Assembly (NCBI GenBank): GCA_021815365.1
Contig: JAKAGZ010000014.1
Coordinates: forward strand, 1-50,237
DNA from: Bacteroidota bacterium
GTDB lineage: Bacteria > Bacteroidota > Ignavibacteria > Ignavibacteriales > Ignavibacteriaceae
Length of the DNA: 50,237 nucleotides
Direction of reading: 5' to 3'
The first letter of the stretch is position 1; each line of letters begins with the position of its first letter. The notes beneath the pieces are model-generated. The model ran no database searches and was not told the DNA's origin. It saw only the letters and a list, made by a program, of their open reading frames with translations. Both the position numbers and the translations under genes were made by a program. Below, in pieces: positions 1-9,047 of this stretch.

Positions 1-556
1 CTTCAATTTTTTTAATTGCTTTGCTTGTGCTGTCCGCTTTGGCTTCAGGTGTGGCTGCGCTGTTAGCAGCATCCTGTATTTCTTCCGTTACATCTTTGAT
101 AAGCACTAATTGGTCAACAAATAAACCGGGGACAGGTCTTTCATCTGCAAGAGTTTGTGCAACGAAGCCGTTGTCCATTAAATCTTCGCCGGGCTTTGTT
201 ACCTGTGTAATGCTTCGCCTTCCGCAGTGGTGGTTTGTCATTACCAGCCCGTCAGCAGAAACAAATGATGCTGAACAGTAAGTTGCAAAACGCAGGGCAG
301 ACATTCTTACGTTTTCAAGCCATTCTTCTGAAGGTTTGAAGCCGTATTGCTTTTCAAAATAATTAACAGGCGGATAATCGAACGTCCACATTTTTCCCGT
401 ATCAAATTTACCGGCTTTAACTGTGTCGAGATTCAGCCAGCTATAATTTTCTCCGGCTGATTTATTCTGAGCAGAGATTAAAATATTCCCTGCAGTGAAG
501 AAGAGAGAAACTATCAGCAATAACTTTAATGATAATAGTTTTGTATTGTTTTTCAT
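1..556 (-). CDS. S46 family dipeptidyl peptidase (DPP7/DPP11-like), 3' end cut off by the window edge
   Basis: Reading the minus strand from an ATG at 556 gives 185 codons with no stop before the window edge, so only the N-terminal part is present. Residues 1-29 form a signal peptide. About 75 residues later comes the S46 hallmark: Ser-Ala-Asp-Gly-Leu-Val-Met-Thr-Asn-His-His-Cys-Gly, with the catalytic-site histidines at 109-110. In this family the His pairs with an Asp and a Ser much further along, which lie outside the window. Family members are exported exopeptidases that release dipeptides from the N-terminus of peptides and help amino-acid-using Bacteroidota feed. A GAGGA ribosome site lies 5 nt before the ATG. 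Family assignment is firm; DPP7 versus DPP11 specificity cannot be read from this part. Confidence 0.88.
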   Translation of the reverse strand, partial: MKNNTKLLSLKLLLIVSLFFTAGNILISAQNKSAGENYSWLNLDTVKAGKFDTGKMWTFDYPPVNYFEKQYGFKPSEEWLENVRMSALRFATYCSASFVSADGLVMTNHHCGRRSITQVTKPGEDLMDNGFVAQTLADERPVPGLFVDQLVLIKDVTEEIQDAANSAATPEAKADSTSKAIKKIE

Positions 557-711
557 TTTATCCTCATTGAAGATTTGTATTGATTAAGTTCAGGTTATTT
601 ACGGATTTAAATCCTGCTATTATGGATTGAAAATATTTTATCGAATTGCTTTAGGGGTAAAATAACTTCTTTTGAATTCAGCATCAAATTTTTTGTGATA
701 TGCGGAAGATT

Positions 712-739
712 AAAAATAAAAACCCCGACTCGTCGGGGT
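712..739 (-). terminator. Rho-independent terminator of the zinc-ribbon gene
   Basis: A perfect 7-bp stem (ACCCCGA / TCGGGGT, 722-728 with 733-739) closes a 4-nt CTCG loop. Read on the minus strand it is followed directly by a run of T with one A interruption. It lies about 75 nt past the stop of the minus-strand gene at 815-1159 and points the same way, so it most likely ends that transcript. Confidence 0.8.
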
Positions 740-814
740 AAAATTTCATCGCCGGATATTTTGAATGAATTCCGGTCAGCTAAATTTGTAACAGAGCAGG
801 AAAATCAGCCTGGA

Positions 815-1159
815 TCAGATATACGAATCAGGGTGATATAAAGGTTCTATTTCCCACTCATCTTCAATTGTTCCGTAACAATGTGAGCACTTTGGAACAT
901 TGAAAACCACTTTTTCTTCGCTCGGTGTAGCGCGGACAAAATTTAAGATTGTCTTACAGCTTGAACACTGAATGATGTGAGAAGTAGTGGTTTTGGTACT
1001 GCATTCAGGGCAAATGAAACCCAATTCCCCTGGTTTTTCTTCAGGATTAACGAGGAAAATTGAATTGCATTTGGAATTATTGCATTTTGTGAAGTGCCAC
1101 TTAACAGTATCTTTAGTGTCGATATCAGTCACCACTTGATTATTTTGATTGCCAAACAT
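815..1159 (-). CDS. Small cytoplasmic multi-CxxC zinc-ribbon protein, function unknown
   Basis: A 114-residue protein with no signal peptide or membrane segment. It carries cysteine pairs spaced like zinc knuckles: CNNSKC near residue 26-31, CPEC near 50-53, CSSC near 65-68 and CSHC near 91-94, which would build two zinc ribbons. The C-terminus is acidic and aromatic. I do not recognise a named family. Such double zinc ribbons often bind nucleic acid or act as adaptors, but that is not shown here. It is a single-gene unit: a terminator hairpin follows it and the divergent phosphomannomutase gene starts about 190 nt upstream, so the 1160-1345 gap must hold promoters for both. Confidence 0.7.
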   Translation of the reverse strand: MFGNQNNQVVTDIDTKDTVKWHFTKCNNSKCNSIFLVNPEEKPGELGFICPECSTKTTTSHIIQCSSCKTILNFVRATPSEEKVVFNVPKCSHCYGTIEDEWEIEPLYHPDSYI

Positions 1160-1345
1160 AAAAAGATAAAAATAAAAAGTCTATTGAAAAAAAAATCTCT
1201 TTAATTGACTTTTCTGTCATGATTGATAGAATTGCCAATATTCTTAAATTAACCGCTTCAAATATATTTATTTATTTTTTGTCTTTTGGTTCAAAATAAA
1301 TTCTACGAAAAATTTTTCAATTATTAAAATCCCGGAGACCAGCAA

Positions 1346-2692
1346 ATGGATAGAATTAAATCATTTAAAGCCTACGATATCCGCGGCAAAGCACCTTCAG
1401 AATTAAATACGGACCTGGCTTATAAGATCGGCAGAGCTTATGCTAGTTACCTCGGAGCGAAAAAAATAGTGATCGGACACGATGTGAGGAAATCATCTGG
1501 AGAATTGTCTGAGGCGCTTGCAAAAGGATTAACAGACAGCGGCACGGATGTAATTGATATAGGTCTCTGCGGAACAGAAATGATATACTTTGGTACGCCG
1601 CATCTGAATGCAGACGGCGGAATAATGATAACGGCAAGCCATAACCCGCCCGAATATAACGGGATGAAATTTGTTAAAAGAGCTTCAGTGCCGGTCGGGT
1701 ATGATTCCGGTCTGAACGAGATAGAGAAAATGATATTAAAAAACGATGTGGGTGTAAAAAGTAAAAACCCGGGGAAAGTTTTTACAGCAGATATAATGGA
1801 AGATTTTATAAGTAATCTCAGGCAATTTTATGACGCAGGAAAAATAAAACCGCTTAAAGTTGTAGTTAATGCAGGCAACGGCTGTGCTGGTCTTTCATTG
1901 AACGCAATTGAGGGTGATCTTCCTGTAAAGATGATAAAAATCTTTAATGAACCCGATCCTGATTTTCCCAACGGCGTGCCGAACCCTCTTCTTCCTGAAA
2001 ACAGGCAGACAACTATTGATGCTGTTAAGAAAAATAATGCAGACCTCGGCGTAGCGTGGGACGGGGATTATGACCGATGCTTTTTCTTCGATGAAAAAGG
2101 AAATTTTATAGAAGGATATTATATAGTTGGATTGCTCGCAAAATCAATTCTGAAAAAATACCCTGGCGAAAAGATTGTCCACGATCCGCGCCTTACCTGG
2201 AACACACTTGAAGTTGTGGGGAAAGCGGGAGGTGAAGCTGTTCAATCTGTAAGCGGACACGCATTTATCAAACAGAAGATGAGGGAAGTCAATGCAGTTT
2301 ACGGCGGCGAAATGTCTGCTCATCATTACTTCAGGGAAAATTCTTACTCTGACAGCGGGATGATACCATTTTTATTAATTATGCAGCTTATGTCTGAAGA
2401 AAATAAAAAATTATCAGAGCTTGTTGGTGCAATGATAGAGGCTTATCCCTGTTCGGGAGAAATAAACTCCACTATTGATAACCCGCAGGAAAAATTAAGA
2501 GAGATTGATAAAAAATATCCCGGCGGAAAAAGGGATCACTCCGACGGCTTAAGCGTGGAATACGATAGATGGCGATTTAACCTGAGGATTTCCAATACTG
2601 AGCCGATAATCAGGCTAAACGTTGAAAGCCGTGCGGATAAAAAACTAATGGAAGAAAAAACGGAAGAGCTGCTAAAAACTATAAGGAGTTGA
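1346..2692 (+). CDS. manB: Phosphomannomutase/phosphoglucomutase
   Basis: This 448-residue enzyme of the alpha-D-phosphohexomutase family interconverts hexose 1- and 6-phosphates and supplies mannose-1-P or glucose-1-P for sugar-nucleotide synthesis. The phosphoserine loop TASHNPPEYNG puts the active Ser at 98. The Mg-binding loop DGDYDR is at 239-244. A sugar-recognition GEMSAHHYF segment follows near residue 320. The C-terminal phosphate-binding loop reads SNTEPIIRLNVES. Length is normal for the bacterial family (about 450). A GGAG site precedes the ATG by about 8 nt. Whether mannose or glucose is preferred cannot be settled from motifs, so the symbol is tentative. Confidence 0.92.
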   Translation: MDRIKSFKAYDIRGKAPSELNTDLAYKIGRAYASYLGAKKIVIGHDVRKSSGELSEALAKGLTDSGTDVIDIGLCGTEMIYFGTPHLNADGGIMITASHNPPEYNGMKFVKRASVPVGYDSGLNEIEKMILKNDVGVKSKNPGKVFTADIMEDFISNLRQFYDAGKIKPLKVVVNAGNGCAGLSLNAIEGDLPVKMIKIFNEPDPDFPNGVPNPLLPENRQTTIDAVKKNNADLGVAWDGDYDRCFFFDEKGNFIEGYYIVGLLAKSILKKYPGEKIVHDPRLTWNTLEVVGKAGGEAVQSVSGHAFIKQKMREVNAVYGGEMSAHHYFRENSYSDSGMIPFLLIMQLMSEENKKLSELVGAMIEAYPCSGEINSTIDNPQEKLREIDKKYPGGKRDHSDGLSVEYDRWRFNLRISNTEPIIRLNVESRADKKLMEEKTEELLKTIRS

Positions 2693-2747
2693 ATTTTTCT
2701 AAAAAATTCTATAAGAAAAGTTAAAAATAATTTGCTTATTTTTTAAT

Positions 2748-3020
2748 ATGCCTACGATATTATTTGTCAGCGGATGGAGATTTTTCTTTTACTCAAATGA
2801 AGGTAATGATCCAATTCATATTCATTGTAAGAAAGTAGAGAAGGAATGTAAATACTGGATGAATACCGAATTATTCGATCTGGAGGAAGCATATTCATAC
2901 AATATGAAACCCAAAGATAAAAGAGAAGTTAAAGAGATAATCTATAAGCATTTTGATGTAATTGAAAAAGAATGGAATAAATTAAAAAAACAGAGGCTAA
3001 AGGATGAAAAAATATCATGA
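2748..3020 (+). CDS. DUF4160 family protein
   Basis: A 90-residue protein starting MPTILFVSGWRFFFYSNE and followed by a DPIHIHC segment. This matches the DUF4160 pattern of a Pro-Thr-Ile start, an RF-F-S-E strand and a P-H-H-V histidine motif. It overlaps the next gene, a DUF2442 protein, by 17 nt. The two families are commonly found side by side and have been suggested to form a toxin-antitoxin-like pair. No experimental role follows from this sequence. The upstream spacer (2693-2747) contains only an AT-rich hairpin at about 2723-2744. Confidence 0.82.
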   Translation: MPTILFVSGWRFFFYSNEGNDPIHIHCKKVEKECKYWMNTELFDLEEAYSYNMKPKDKREVKEIIYKHFDVIEKEWNKLKKQRLKDEKIS

Positions 3021-3267
3021 TATTAAAAACGTCGGTATAAATGAAAATCATCTGCAGATTAAAATAGATGGGAAAAAATATATCTTCGAGCTAGGAAAGA
3101 TTTCCAAAAGATTAAGTGGAGCTAATAAGACAGATAGAAATATTTTCATAATATCTCCCTCCGGTTATGGGATTAGCTGGCCGAATATTGACGAGGATAT
3201 ATCAATTGACGGATTATTAGGAATTAAACATCAGCCTAAATTCAAAAGGACTAAAAAAGCTTCCTGA
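3004..3267 (+). CDS. DUF2442 family protein, partner of the DUF4160 protein
   Basis: An 87-residue protein whose C-terminal half carries the DUF2442 signature Ile-Ser-Trp-Pro followed by an IDEDISIDGLLG block. The start at 3004 lies inside the DUF4160 gene in another frame, and an AGAGG site 5-10 nt upstream supports it. The overlap implies translational coupling, as in toxin-antitoxin operons. Genomic pairing is established for these families; the toxin or antitoxin role of each is inferred only. It converges on the DUF2911 gene. Confidence 0.82.
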   Translation: MKKYHDIKNVGINENHLQIKIDGKKYIFELGKISKRLSGANKTDRNIFIISPSGYGISWPNIDEDISIDGLLGIKHQPKFKRTKKAS

Positions 3268-3309
3268 TGTTAACGGAGAGAGAAGACAGTTATTGGTAAT
3301 TTATCATTT

Positions 3310-3900
3310 TCATTTAGCTGATGTCTCCGCTGCAACTGTAAACGGCACGCGTAATTTTTCCCAAACAAGATTTATCACAGCAGAATTTTTCATCCCTGCT
3401 TTTTGTACTTTCATATCGCTGAAAGTGTATTCCAGCCATTCGTGAAAGTTATTGGCGACAGGTTTAACTTTTATTCTCAGAGCATCCTGCGTTTCATTAT
3501 AAGTAAAAGCTCCCCATTGGTCTGAGACTTTATTAAAAATTAAAGTCCATTCCTGCGGGGTAGGTATCGCGAAGAAGGCATAAGAACCAGCAGGTAATTT
3601 TTTCCCGTCAATAGTTACATCTTTGCTGAAGGTGATTTTTGTTGCTTCATTAGCACCAGTGCGCCAGATTTTATCGTATGGTACAAGTCCTCCCCAGATC
3701 TTTCTGTTCTTAACGCCGGGTCTGCTGTAACTTATCGTTACCTCAGTAAAGCCTATAATCTGGGAAACAGAAGCCTTCGGGCTGATGCGTACTTCGGGTT
3801 TTTTCTCGTTTCCGTTCTGTGCTTTTATGCCGGAAACAAATAAAAAAAACAACACCACTGTAGAAAAAAATAAAACGGGGTTGAAAATTTTTTTTGACAT
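3310..3900 (-). CDS. Exported DUF2911 family protein
   Basis: A 196-residue secreted protein with a signal peptide ending around residue 27 (..SGIKAQ). The body shows the DUF2911 pattern: SPKASVSQ, ISYSRPGVKNRKIWGGLVPYD, WRTGANEAT, IDGKKLPAGSYAFFAIP and WTLIFN. The family is frequent in Bacteroidota and its biochemical role is unknown. Length is typical. It is transcribed alone and diverges from the thioredoxin-like gene at 4033. The 130-nt spacer between them is AT-rich and holds both promoters. Confidence 0.88.
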   Translation of the reverse strand: MSKKIFNPVLFFSTVVLFFLFVSGIKAQNGNEKKPEVRISPKASVSQIIGFTEVTISYSRPGVKNRKIWGGLVPYDKIWRTGANEATKITFSKDVTIDGKKLPAGSYAFFAIPTPQEWTLIFNKVSDQWGAFTYNETQDALRIKVKPVANNFHEWLEYTFSDMKVQKAGMKNSAVINLVWEKLRVPFTVAAETSAK

Positions 3901-4032
3901 TAAGAACTCCTTAAATATTTTTTAAAAACTGAACTAACAATTTTTTGTTATGTTTAATTTAAGCATTATCCAATAAATTATTATATTTTGTGCTTTGTTT
4001 AGGCACTATAAAATTAAATATCTCTAAGCAGA

Positions 4033-5109
4033 ATGACAAGAATTAAATGTTTACTTCTAATAACTTTACTAACCGGCAGTACGTTTTCACAGTCTGCTTT
4101 AACAAAAGAAGACAGGGAAATATCTGCACACATAAAAGAAGTCTGGGCTAAAGTAAATAAAAATAATTACGAAAAACTCTTTGCCGGATTGATTACTGAA
4201 TGCCGCAGATATTTAAAAGAATTCCCCAACACGGCAATAAAACCGGGCATACTTGGTTACGTCTTTGAGATGACTGCGGCAATTTCGCGGGACTCTGCCG
4301 AAGTTACAAAAGCTGCAGAAGACCTCCTGCAAAATGACAACTCGCACAAGGTGCATCTCCGTGTTGCACAGGTATTGATTGAAAAAAAGATTAACGATAA
4401 AAAAGGTATTGAAATACTCAAAGATATTTTACCTAAAGCAGCAGGTATCAGTGAATTTTATGATATCAATCTTTTACTTGCCGCAGGGGAGCTGCATTTA
4501 AAAAATTATAGCAGTGCAATTAATTATTTAAACGATGCTGTTAAAAGTGATTCATCACGGATTGATGGCTACAAAGGACTTCGCGAAATACTGAATCTTA
4601 TCCCGAAGGGATCAATTCTGACCGGTCAAAAAGAGCAAGCCGCAAATATCGAAAAGAAAATAAAATTACTTGAGAAAGACCCCAATATAAATGTCGATCT
4701 TTCAAGGTTATCTCTTTTTGATATTAATAATAACAAAATCAATTTTGAAAGTTATAAAGGCTCAATTGTTACAATGATATTTTTCAGGTTTGAGTGCCCA
4801 TACTGCAAGAAAGATATGCCTGTGCTGAAAGAGTTAATTAAAAAATACGCGGGTATAAAATTTATTTTTGTTAATCTTGATGAAAGCACTGCTGATATTA
4901 AAAACAAGTATTTAAAAGAAAACGAATTTTCTTTTCTGCAGCAGGAGTCCATTATAAAGTTTGAGGATATTTTTGACAAAATTCTTGACATCACGATCAC
5001 ACCTCAGGTTCTGCTGGTTGATAAAAATTCAATCGTAAGATTTGATTACCGTGGTTACCATGAAGATTTTGCAGAAAAGTTTGAGCACGACATAAAAGCT
5101 CTGGAATGA
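4033..5109 (+). CDS. Exported TPR / thioredoxin-fold (TlpA-like) protein
   Basis: A 358-residue protein with a signal peptide (about residues 1-19, ..TGSTFSQ). Residues about 20-210 are helical and TPR-like. They are followed by a thioredoxin/AhpC-type domain with the redox pair C255-Pro-Tyr-C258 in an FFRFECPYCKKDMP context and a cis-Pro region near ITPQVLLVD. This arrangement fits a periplasmic thiol-disulfide reductase in the TlpA/ResA group, where CPYC-type sites reduce disulfides, for instance before haem attachment to apocytochromes. That role would suit a cytochrome-rich genome but is inference; the TPR part may bind the client. It converges on the aminotransferase gene with only 21 nt between stops. 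Confidence 0.8.
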   Translation: MTRIKCLLLITLLTGSTFSQSALTKEDREISAHIKEVWAKVNKNNYEKLFAGLITECRRYLKEFPNTAIKPGILGYVFEMTAAISRDSAEVTKAAEDLLQNDNSHKVHLRVAQVLIEKKINDKKGIEILKDILPKAAGISEFYDINLLLAAGELHLKNYSSAINYLNDAVKSDSSRIDGYKGLREILNLIPKGSILTGQKEQAANIEKKIKLLEKDPNINVDLSRLSLFDINNNKINFESYKGSIVTMIFFRFECPYCKKDMPVLKELIKKYAGIKFIFVNLDESTADIKNKYLKENEFSFLQQESIIKFEDIFDKILDITITPQVLLVDKNSIVRFDYRGYHEDFAEKFEHDIKALE

Positions 5110-5130
5110 AAACCTAGTCCTGCTTCGCCG

Positions 5131-6258
5131 TTAATATTTTTTTAACATATCTGCAACCTGGTCACATTCTTCAAATGTATTATAGAAATGAGGTGAGAGT
5201 CTTATCATTCCTTCCCGGACGGCACAATTCACCTGGTTGCTTGCAAGATACTCAAAAACTTTCTGCGCTTCTCTGTGTTTGAAAGTTACTATCCCAGAAG
5301 TATTTTCTCTTGGGCAGTCGTTAAGCAGAGTTTTAATTCCTATGTTACTTAGTTGTGACGACAAGTAAGAAGAATTTTCAATTGTCTGCTTTTCAATTTC
5401 TTCCCATCCGAATTGGTGAAAGAAATCAAGTGCGCCGCGAAGTGCAAAAACACCGATGTGTGAAATGGTTCCGTACTGGTATCTTTCAGCCGAGCTGCGG
5501 GGTTTAAGTTCGTAGTGTAAAATATTCCACGCATCTTCTACCGATAACCAGCCGGCGTATTTCGGGTCCAGCTTATTCTGCAGTTTTTCGGTTAAATAAA
5601 TGAAAGCAAGCCCCTGCAAGCCGAGCAGCCATTTTTGAGTTCCGCAAGAGAGGAAATCAATATTGCATTTTTTAACATCGAGCCTAAGTGCACCTAATCC
5701 CTGTATTGCATCAACACAAAAAATTATTCCCCTTTCATTGCAATACTTCCCGATCTTTTCCAAATCAGCTTTATAGCCAGTGAGGAACTGCACAAAACTG
5801 ATTGAAACCAGCCGTGTTGCCGGTTTTATATTCTGAATAATATCTTCGGCTGAAACAATTCCATCGTGAGATTTTACAAAATCAATAATCACTCCCTGCT
5901 TCTGCAGATTTAAGAATGGGTAAACATTCGCCGGGAATTCGATGTCGTTCAGCAAAATCCTGTCGCTTTTGTTCCACTTAATTCCCGAAGCCAGAATATT
6001 TATGCCGTTTGTTGTATTGTCTGTAAATGCAATTCTTTCAGGATGGCAATTAATTAATTTACCGAGGTCAGCTTTTGTCGAGTCTGCAAATTTACTGACC
6101 TTCGGGAAGTTATCAATTTTTTCAAAACTTCTTTCAGTTATGTATTCATTTATTTTATCTTTCACTATGCTGGAAATTGGTCCTGTTGCAGCGTGGTTAA
6201 AATAGATGATTCCTTTGCTGGTATGTGGGAAAAAATTCCTTGCCCGCGTTAAATCCAT
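5131..6258 (-). CDS. Class V aminotransferase (cysteine desulfurase / isopenicillin-N epimerase-like)
   Basis: A 375-residue fold-type I PLP enzyme. It shows the N-terminal FNHAATGP motif, the PLP-ring Asp at 183 in CVDAIQ, and the Schiff-base Lys209 in SCGTQKWLLG. The C-terminal domain has IVTFKH and a final substrate-contact RLSPHFYNT segment. There is no SufS-type catalytic cysteine loop that I can identify, so it is more likely an epimerase- or selenocysteine-lyase-like relative than the Fe-S cluster desulfurase. The substrate is unknown. The gene is monocistronic and diverges from the histidine kinase gene across a 261-nt spacer. Confidence 0.85.
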   Translation of the reverse strand: MDLTRARNFFPHTSKGIIYFNHAATGPISSIVKDKINEYITERSFEKIDNFPKVSKFADSTKADLGKLINCHPERIAFTDNTTNGINILASGIKWNKSDRILLNDIEFPANVYPFLNLQKQGVIIDFVKSHDGIVSAEDIIQNIKPATRLVSISFVQFLTGYKADLEKIGKYCNERGIIFCVDAIQGLGALRLDVKKCNIDFLSCGTQKWLLGLQGLAFIYLTEKLQNKLDPKYAGWLSVEDAWNILHYELKPRSSAERYQYGTISHIGVFALRGALDFFHQFGWEEIEKQTIENSSYLSSQLSNIGIKTLLNDCPRENTSGIVTFKHREAQKVFEYLASNQVNCAVREGMIRLSPHFYNTFEECDQVADMLKKY

Positions 6259-6519
6259 TAATGTACCTGTATAATTTAGTTTAATACATCTGAAAATATA
6301 ATTACGAAAATATAGTAAAAACTTTCTTAAATCTATTTTTTAAAAAATGTTATTGACTGTTGTAATAATTCAGCCTGATAAGGAATTTTACATCGTCAAT
6401 TCAAAAGATCATAAGAACAATCTGTCATTTATTTTTTGTATTTGTAATTTGATTATTCGATTTATAGATTTCACCGGAGAGATCGAGCATTATTCCCGGA
6501 TTAAAGGGTTGGGTTTTGT

Positions 6520-9033
6520 ATGATAGAACTGAATAAATTATTTCCCTGGCTTTCGATTAGAAGCAAACTTATAATTGCTTTTGTGGGGTTGTCTATTTTA
6601 CCAATTATTCTTGTAGGAATTTACGGGATAATCTCAAACACAAAGTCGATGAAAGCAAATGCCGTCCAAAAATTAAACCACGACCTTTCATTAATACAAG
6701 AAAATACAGCAAACCTGATGATTAATATTGAACGTGATTTAATGTTAATTCAGAAATCATATTTAAACAGCCGCATCCGCTCTGATATAAACAGCGGGGT
6801 CTATTCATCGGATAAAAAAAACATACAAATTCTGGCTGAAGAGCTTTTATCTTTTGCTGAAACCAGGGATATATATTATCAGCTAAGGATTGTTGACAAT
6901 AAAGGGAATGAAGTTGCACGAGTTCAGTCTGCTGCGTCATACGATTTAAAAAAAAGATATAGCATTGTACCTGCAAATAATCTTAGGCATATCCCTCAAG
7001 TCTATTATTTGTTGATGATAAAAGATTTGACGAAGAATCAGATTGCGCTTGCACCGGCGGAGCTGCTGAGTCCTGATAACAAACCAGTACCGGTTATAAG
7101 CTTTGCCATGCCGATTTATTTAGATGATAAGGTCATCGGAATTTTAATTGCCGACGTTTTCGTAAAAAATTTCTTTAAGACACTGCAGACATATAAGAGC
7201 CTGAATCCTGATGAGAAAGTAATCCTTGTCAGCGGCGATGGTCACTATCTTTATCATTCACAAAAGAAGAAAAACTGGAATAAGCTGCTTGCTGCAAGAG
7301 ACGAATTCAACTTGCAGCATGACTATCCCGAAGAGATTGCCAAACAGATTTTATCCGGCAAAGATTCTGTAATTACCCAGGGCAGTGAAGATATTATTTC
7401 TCACTCACCGCTTTTTCAGGGGTACTCATCAATTTATCGTACCGGCGTTGAACAAAATCTTGCAATTCAACTTTATCTTTTGGTTGCTGTTCCGAAAACT
7501 GCTATTCTGCAGCCGGTATATTTATATATATATACGTTTGCAGGTATTCTTGCGCTTTTCCTGATCATCTCAATCGTCCTGAGTCTATTGGCTACGAGGC
7601 ATTTTACAACTTCAATCGGAAAACTTACAGTAGGTGCTGAAACCATAACTAAAGGGAATTACAATCACCGCGTAAAAGTTGAAACACGGGATGAACTCGA
7701 GAAGCTTGCCGAACAGTTTAACCTGATGGCGCAGTCGCTTCACGAACATGAAGAAGAAATTCAGCGGTACAAAACTCATCTGGAAGAAATGGTTGAGTCA
7801 AGAACGGAAGAGCTTTTTGCCGAAAAGTCAAAGCTACAGGCAATACTCGACAATGTTCCTAGTGCTTTTCTGCTGCTTGATAAAGATTTGCGGATTCAGA
7901 CTGCAAGTGCGGCGTTCAAAACTATTACCGGATATAATATCGATGACGTGAAAGGTGAAAACTGCAGTAAAATTTTTGGTGATAACGGATTCTGCCAGGA
8001 ATGTATTTGCTTACAGGCAATTTCAAAAAATAAAATTAAAAGCTGCATATACTGCACAGACGATGACAGGCAGCACCAGCGCTACATTGAACGCGTTGCC
8101 ATTCCGATGAAAGCAAACGGAGAAGTAGTTGCCGTGTTAGCTGTTATTACGGATATAACAAAGCGAAAGCAGCTTGAAAATGTTTTGTTAAAAACTGAAA
8201 AGCTTGCCGCAACAGGAGAAATTGCGGCTTTTGTCGCTCACGAATTCCGCAACTCACTCACTTCAATTAAAATGATCCTTCAGCTTCTTGCTGAATCAAA
8301 TCATCTTGCTAAATCTGAAAAAAAATCTGTAACTGTTGCTCTAAAATCTACCAGCGAAATGGAAGATACGGTGACAAAACTTCTCAATTATGCTTACCCG
8401 GTTCCGATGAATTTCCAAACTGCGAGCATTGAAGATATTCTAAACGAAAGTCTCACGTTCGTTCAGCTTCGCGCCAATGAATCAAAAATTTCGATTAAGA
8501 AAGAAATTGAACGTTCAACCCCTTCAATTTTACTGGATGCATCGCGGCTAAAGGAAGCAATTATCAACATCTTATTAAATGCTGTTCAGGCGATAGATGA
8601 AAAAAGAAATTCGTTTGAGAGCATAGGACCTGATGAAGCTAGAGACACTGAAATTTTTATCTCCATCCGTAAAATGATTCTTCGAAGAACACTTCACGAT
8701 TTCAAACTGGAAGAAGCAGCGGGGTACACAAATACAGAAGATGTTGGCAGGAACAGGTATGAAATAATTTTACCTAAAGGAACTGAGTGCATCGTTTTAC
8801 AAATAACTGATTCGGGTATGGGCATTGACAGCTCAAATATTTCACGAATTTTTGACCCGTTTTTTACAACAAAAACCAACGGCACAGGACTGGGCTTGCC
8901 TATGGTTAAGAGAACAATTAATGCTCACCGCGGCATCATAACAGTAGAAAGCAAAAAAGGAACCGGCACTACTTTCAGTATATACCTTCCTTTATTGAAG
9001 GAAGGGCATCCGGCGCAGGAACAACTAATTTAA
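6520..9033 (+). CDS. Membrane-bound sensor histidine kinase (dCache-HAMP-PAS-HisKA-HATPase)
   Basis: An 837-residue kinase. TM1 is near 16-36 and TM2 near 334-357, enclosing a roughly 300-residue periplasmic sensor resembling a double Cache domain. HAMP follows to about 412, then a coiled coil and a PAS domain at about 440-555. The HisKA box has His574 in AHEFRNS. The ATPase domain shows an ILLNAVQAI N-box, DSGMGI and TNGTGLGLP. The PAS domain is unusually rich in cysteine (C482, C492, C495, C497, C509, C512), suggesting metal or redox sensing. The NtrC-type regulator starts 15 nt after the stop, so the two form one two-component system, probably controlling the downstream respiratory genes. 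The spacer 6259-6519 has no recognisable gene. Confidence 0.93.
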   Translation: MIELNKLFPWLSIRSKLIIAFVGLSILPIILVGIYGIISNTKSMKANAVQKLNHDLSLIQENTANLMINIERDLMLIQKSYLNSRIRSDINSGVYSSDKKNIQILAEELLSFAETRDIYYQLRIVDNKGNEVARVQSAASYDLKKRYSIVPANNLRHIPQVYYLLMIKDLTKNQIALAPAELLSPDNKPVPVISFAMPIYLDDKVIGILIADVFVKNFFKTLQTYKSLNPDEKVILVSGDGHYLYHSQKKKNWNKLLAARDEFNLQHDYPEEIAKQILSGKDSVITQGSEDIISHSPLFQGYSSIYRTGVEQNLAIQLYLLVAVPKTAILQPVYLYIYTFAGILALFLIISIVLSLLATRHFTTSIGKLTVGAETITKGNYNHRVKVETRDELEKLAEQFNLMAQSLHEHEEEIQRYKTHLEEMVESRTEELFAEKSKLQAILDNVPSAFLLLDKDLRIQTASAAFKTITGYNIDDVKGENCSKIFGDNGFCQECICLQAISKNKIKSCIYCTDDDRQHQRYIERVAIPMKANGEVVAVLAVITDITKRKQLENVLLKTEKLAATGEIAAFVAHEFRNSLTSIKMILQLLAESNHLAKSEKKSVTVALKSTSEMEDTVTKLLNYAYPVPMNFQTASIEDILNESLTFVQLRANESKISIKKEIERSTPSILLDASRLKEAIINILLNAVQAIDEKRNSFESIGPDEARDTEIFISIRKMILRRTLHDFKLEEAAGYTNTEDVGRNRYEIILPKGTECIVLQITDSGMGIDSSNISRIFDPFFTTKTNGTGLGLPMVKRTINAHRGIITVESKKGTGTTFSIYLPLLKEGHPAQEQLI

Positions 9034-9047
9034 ATTTGAGGACTAAA

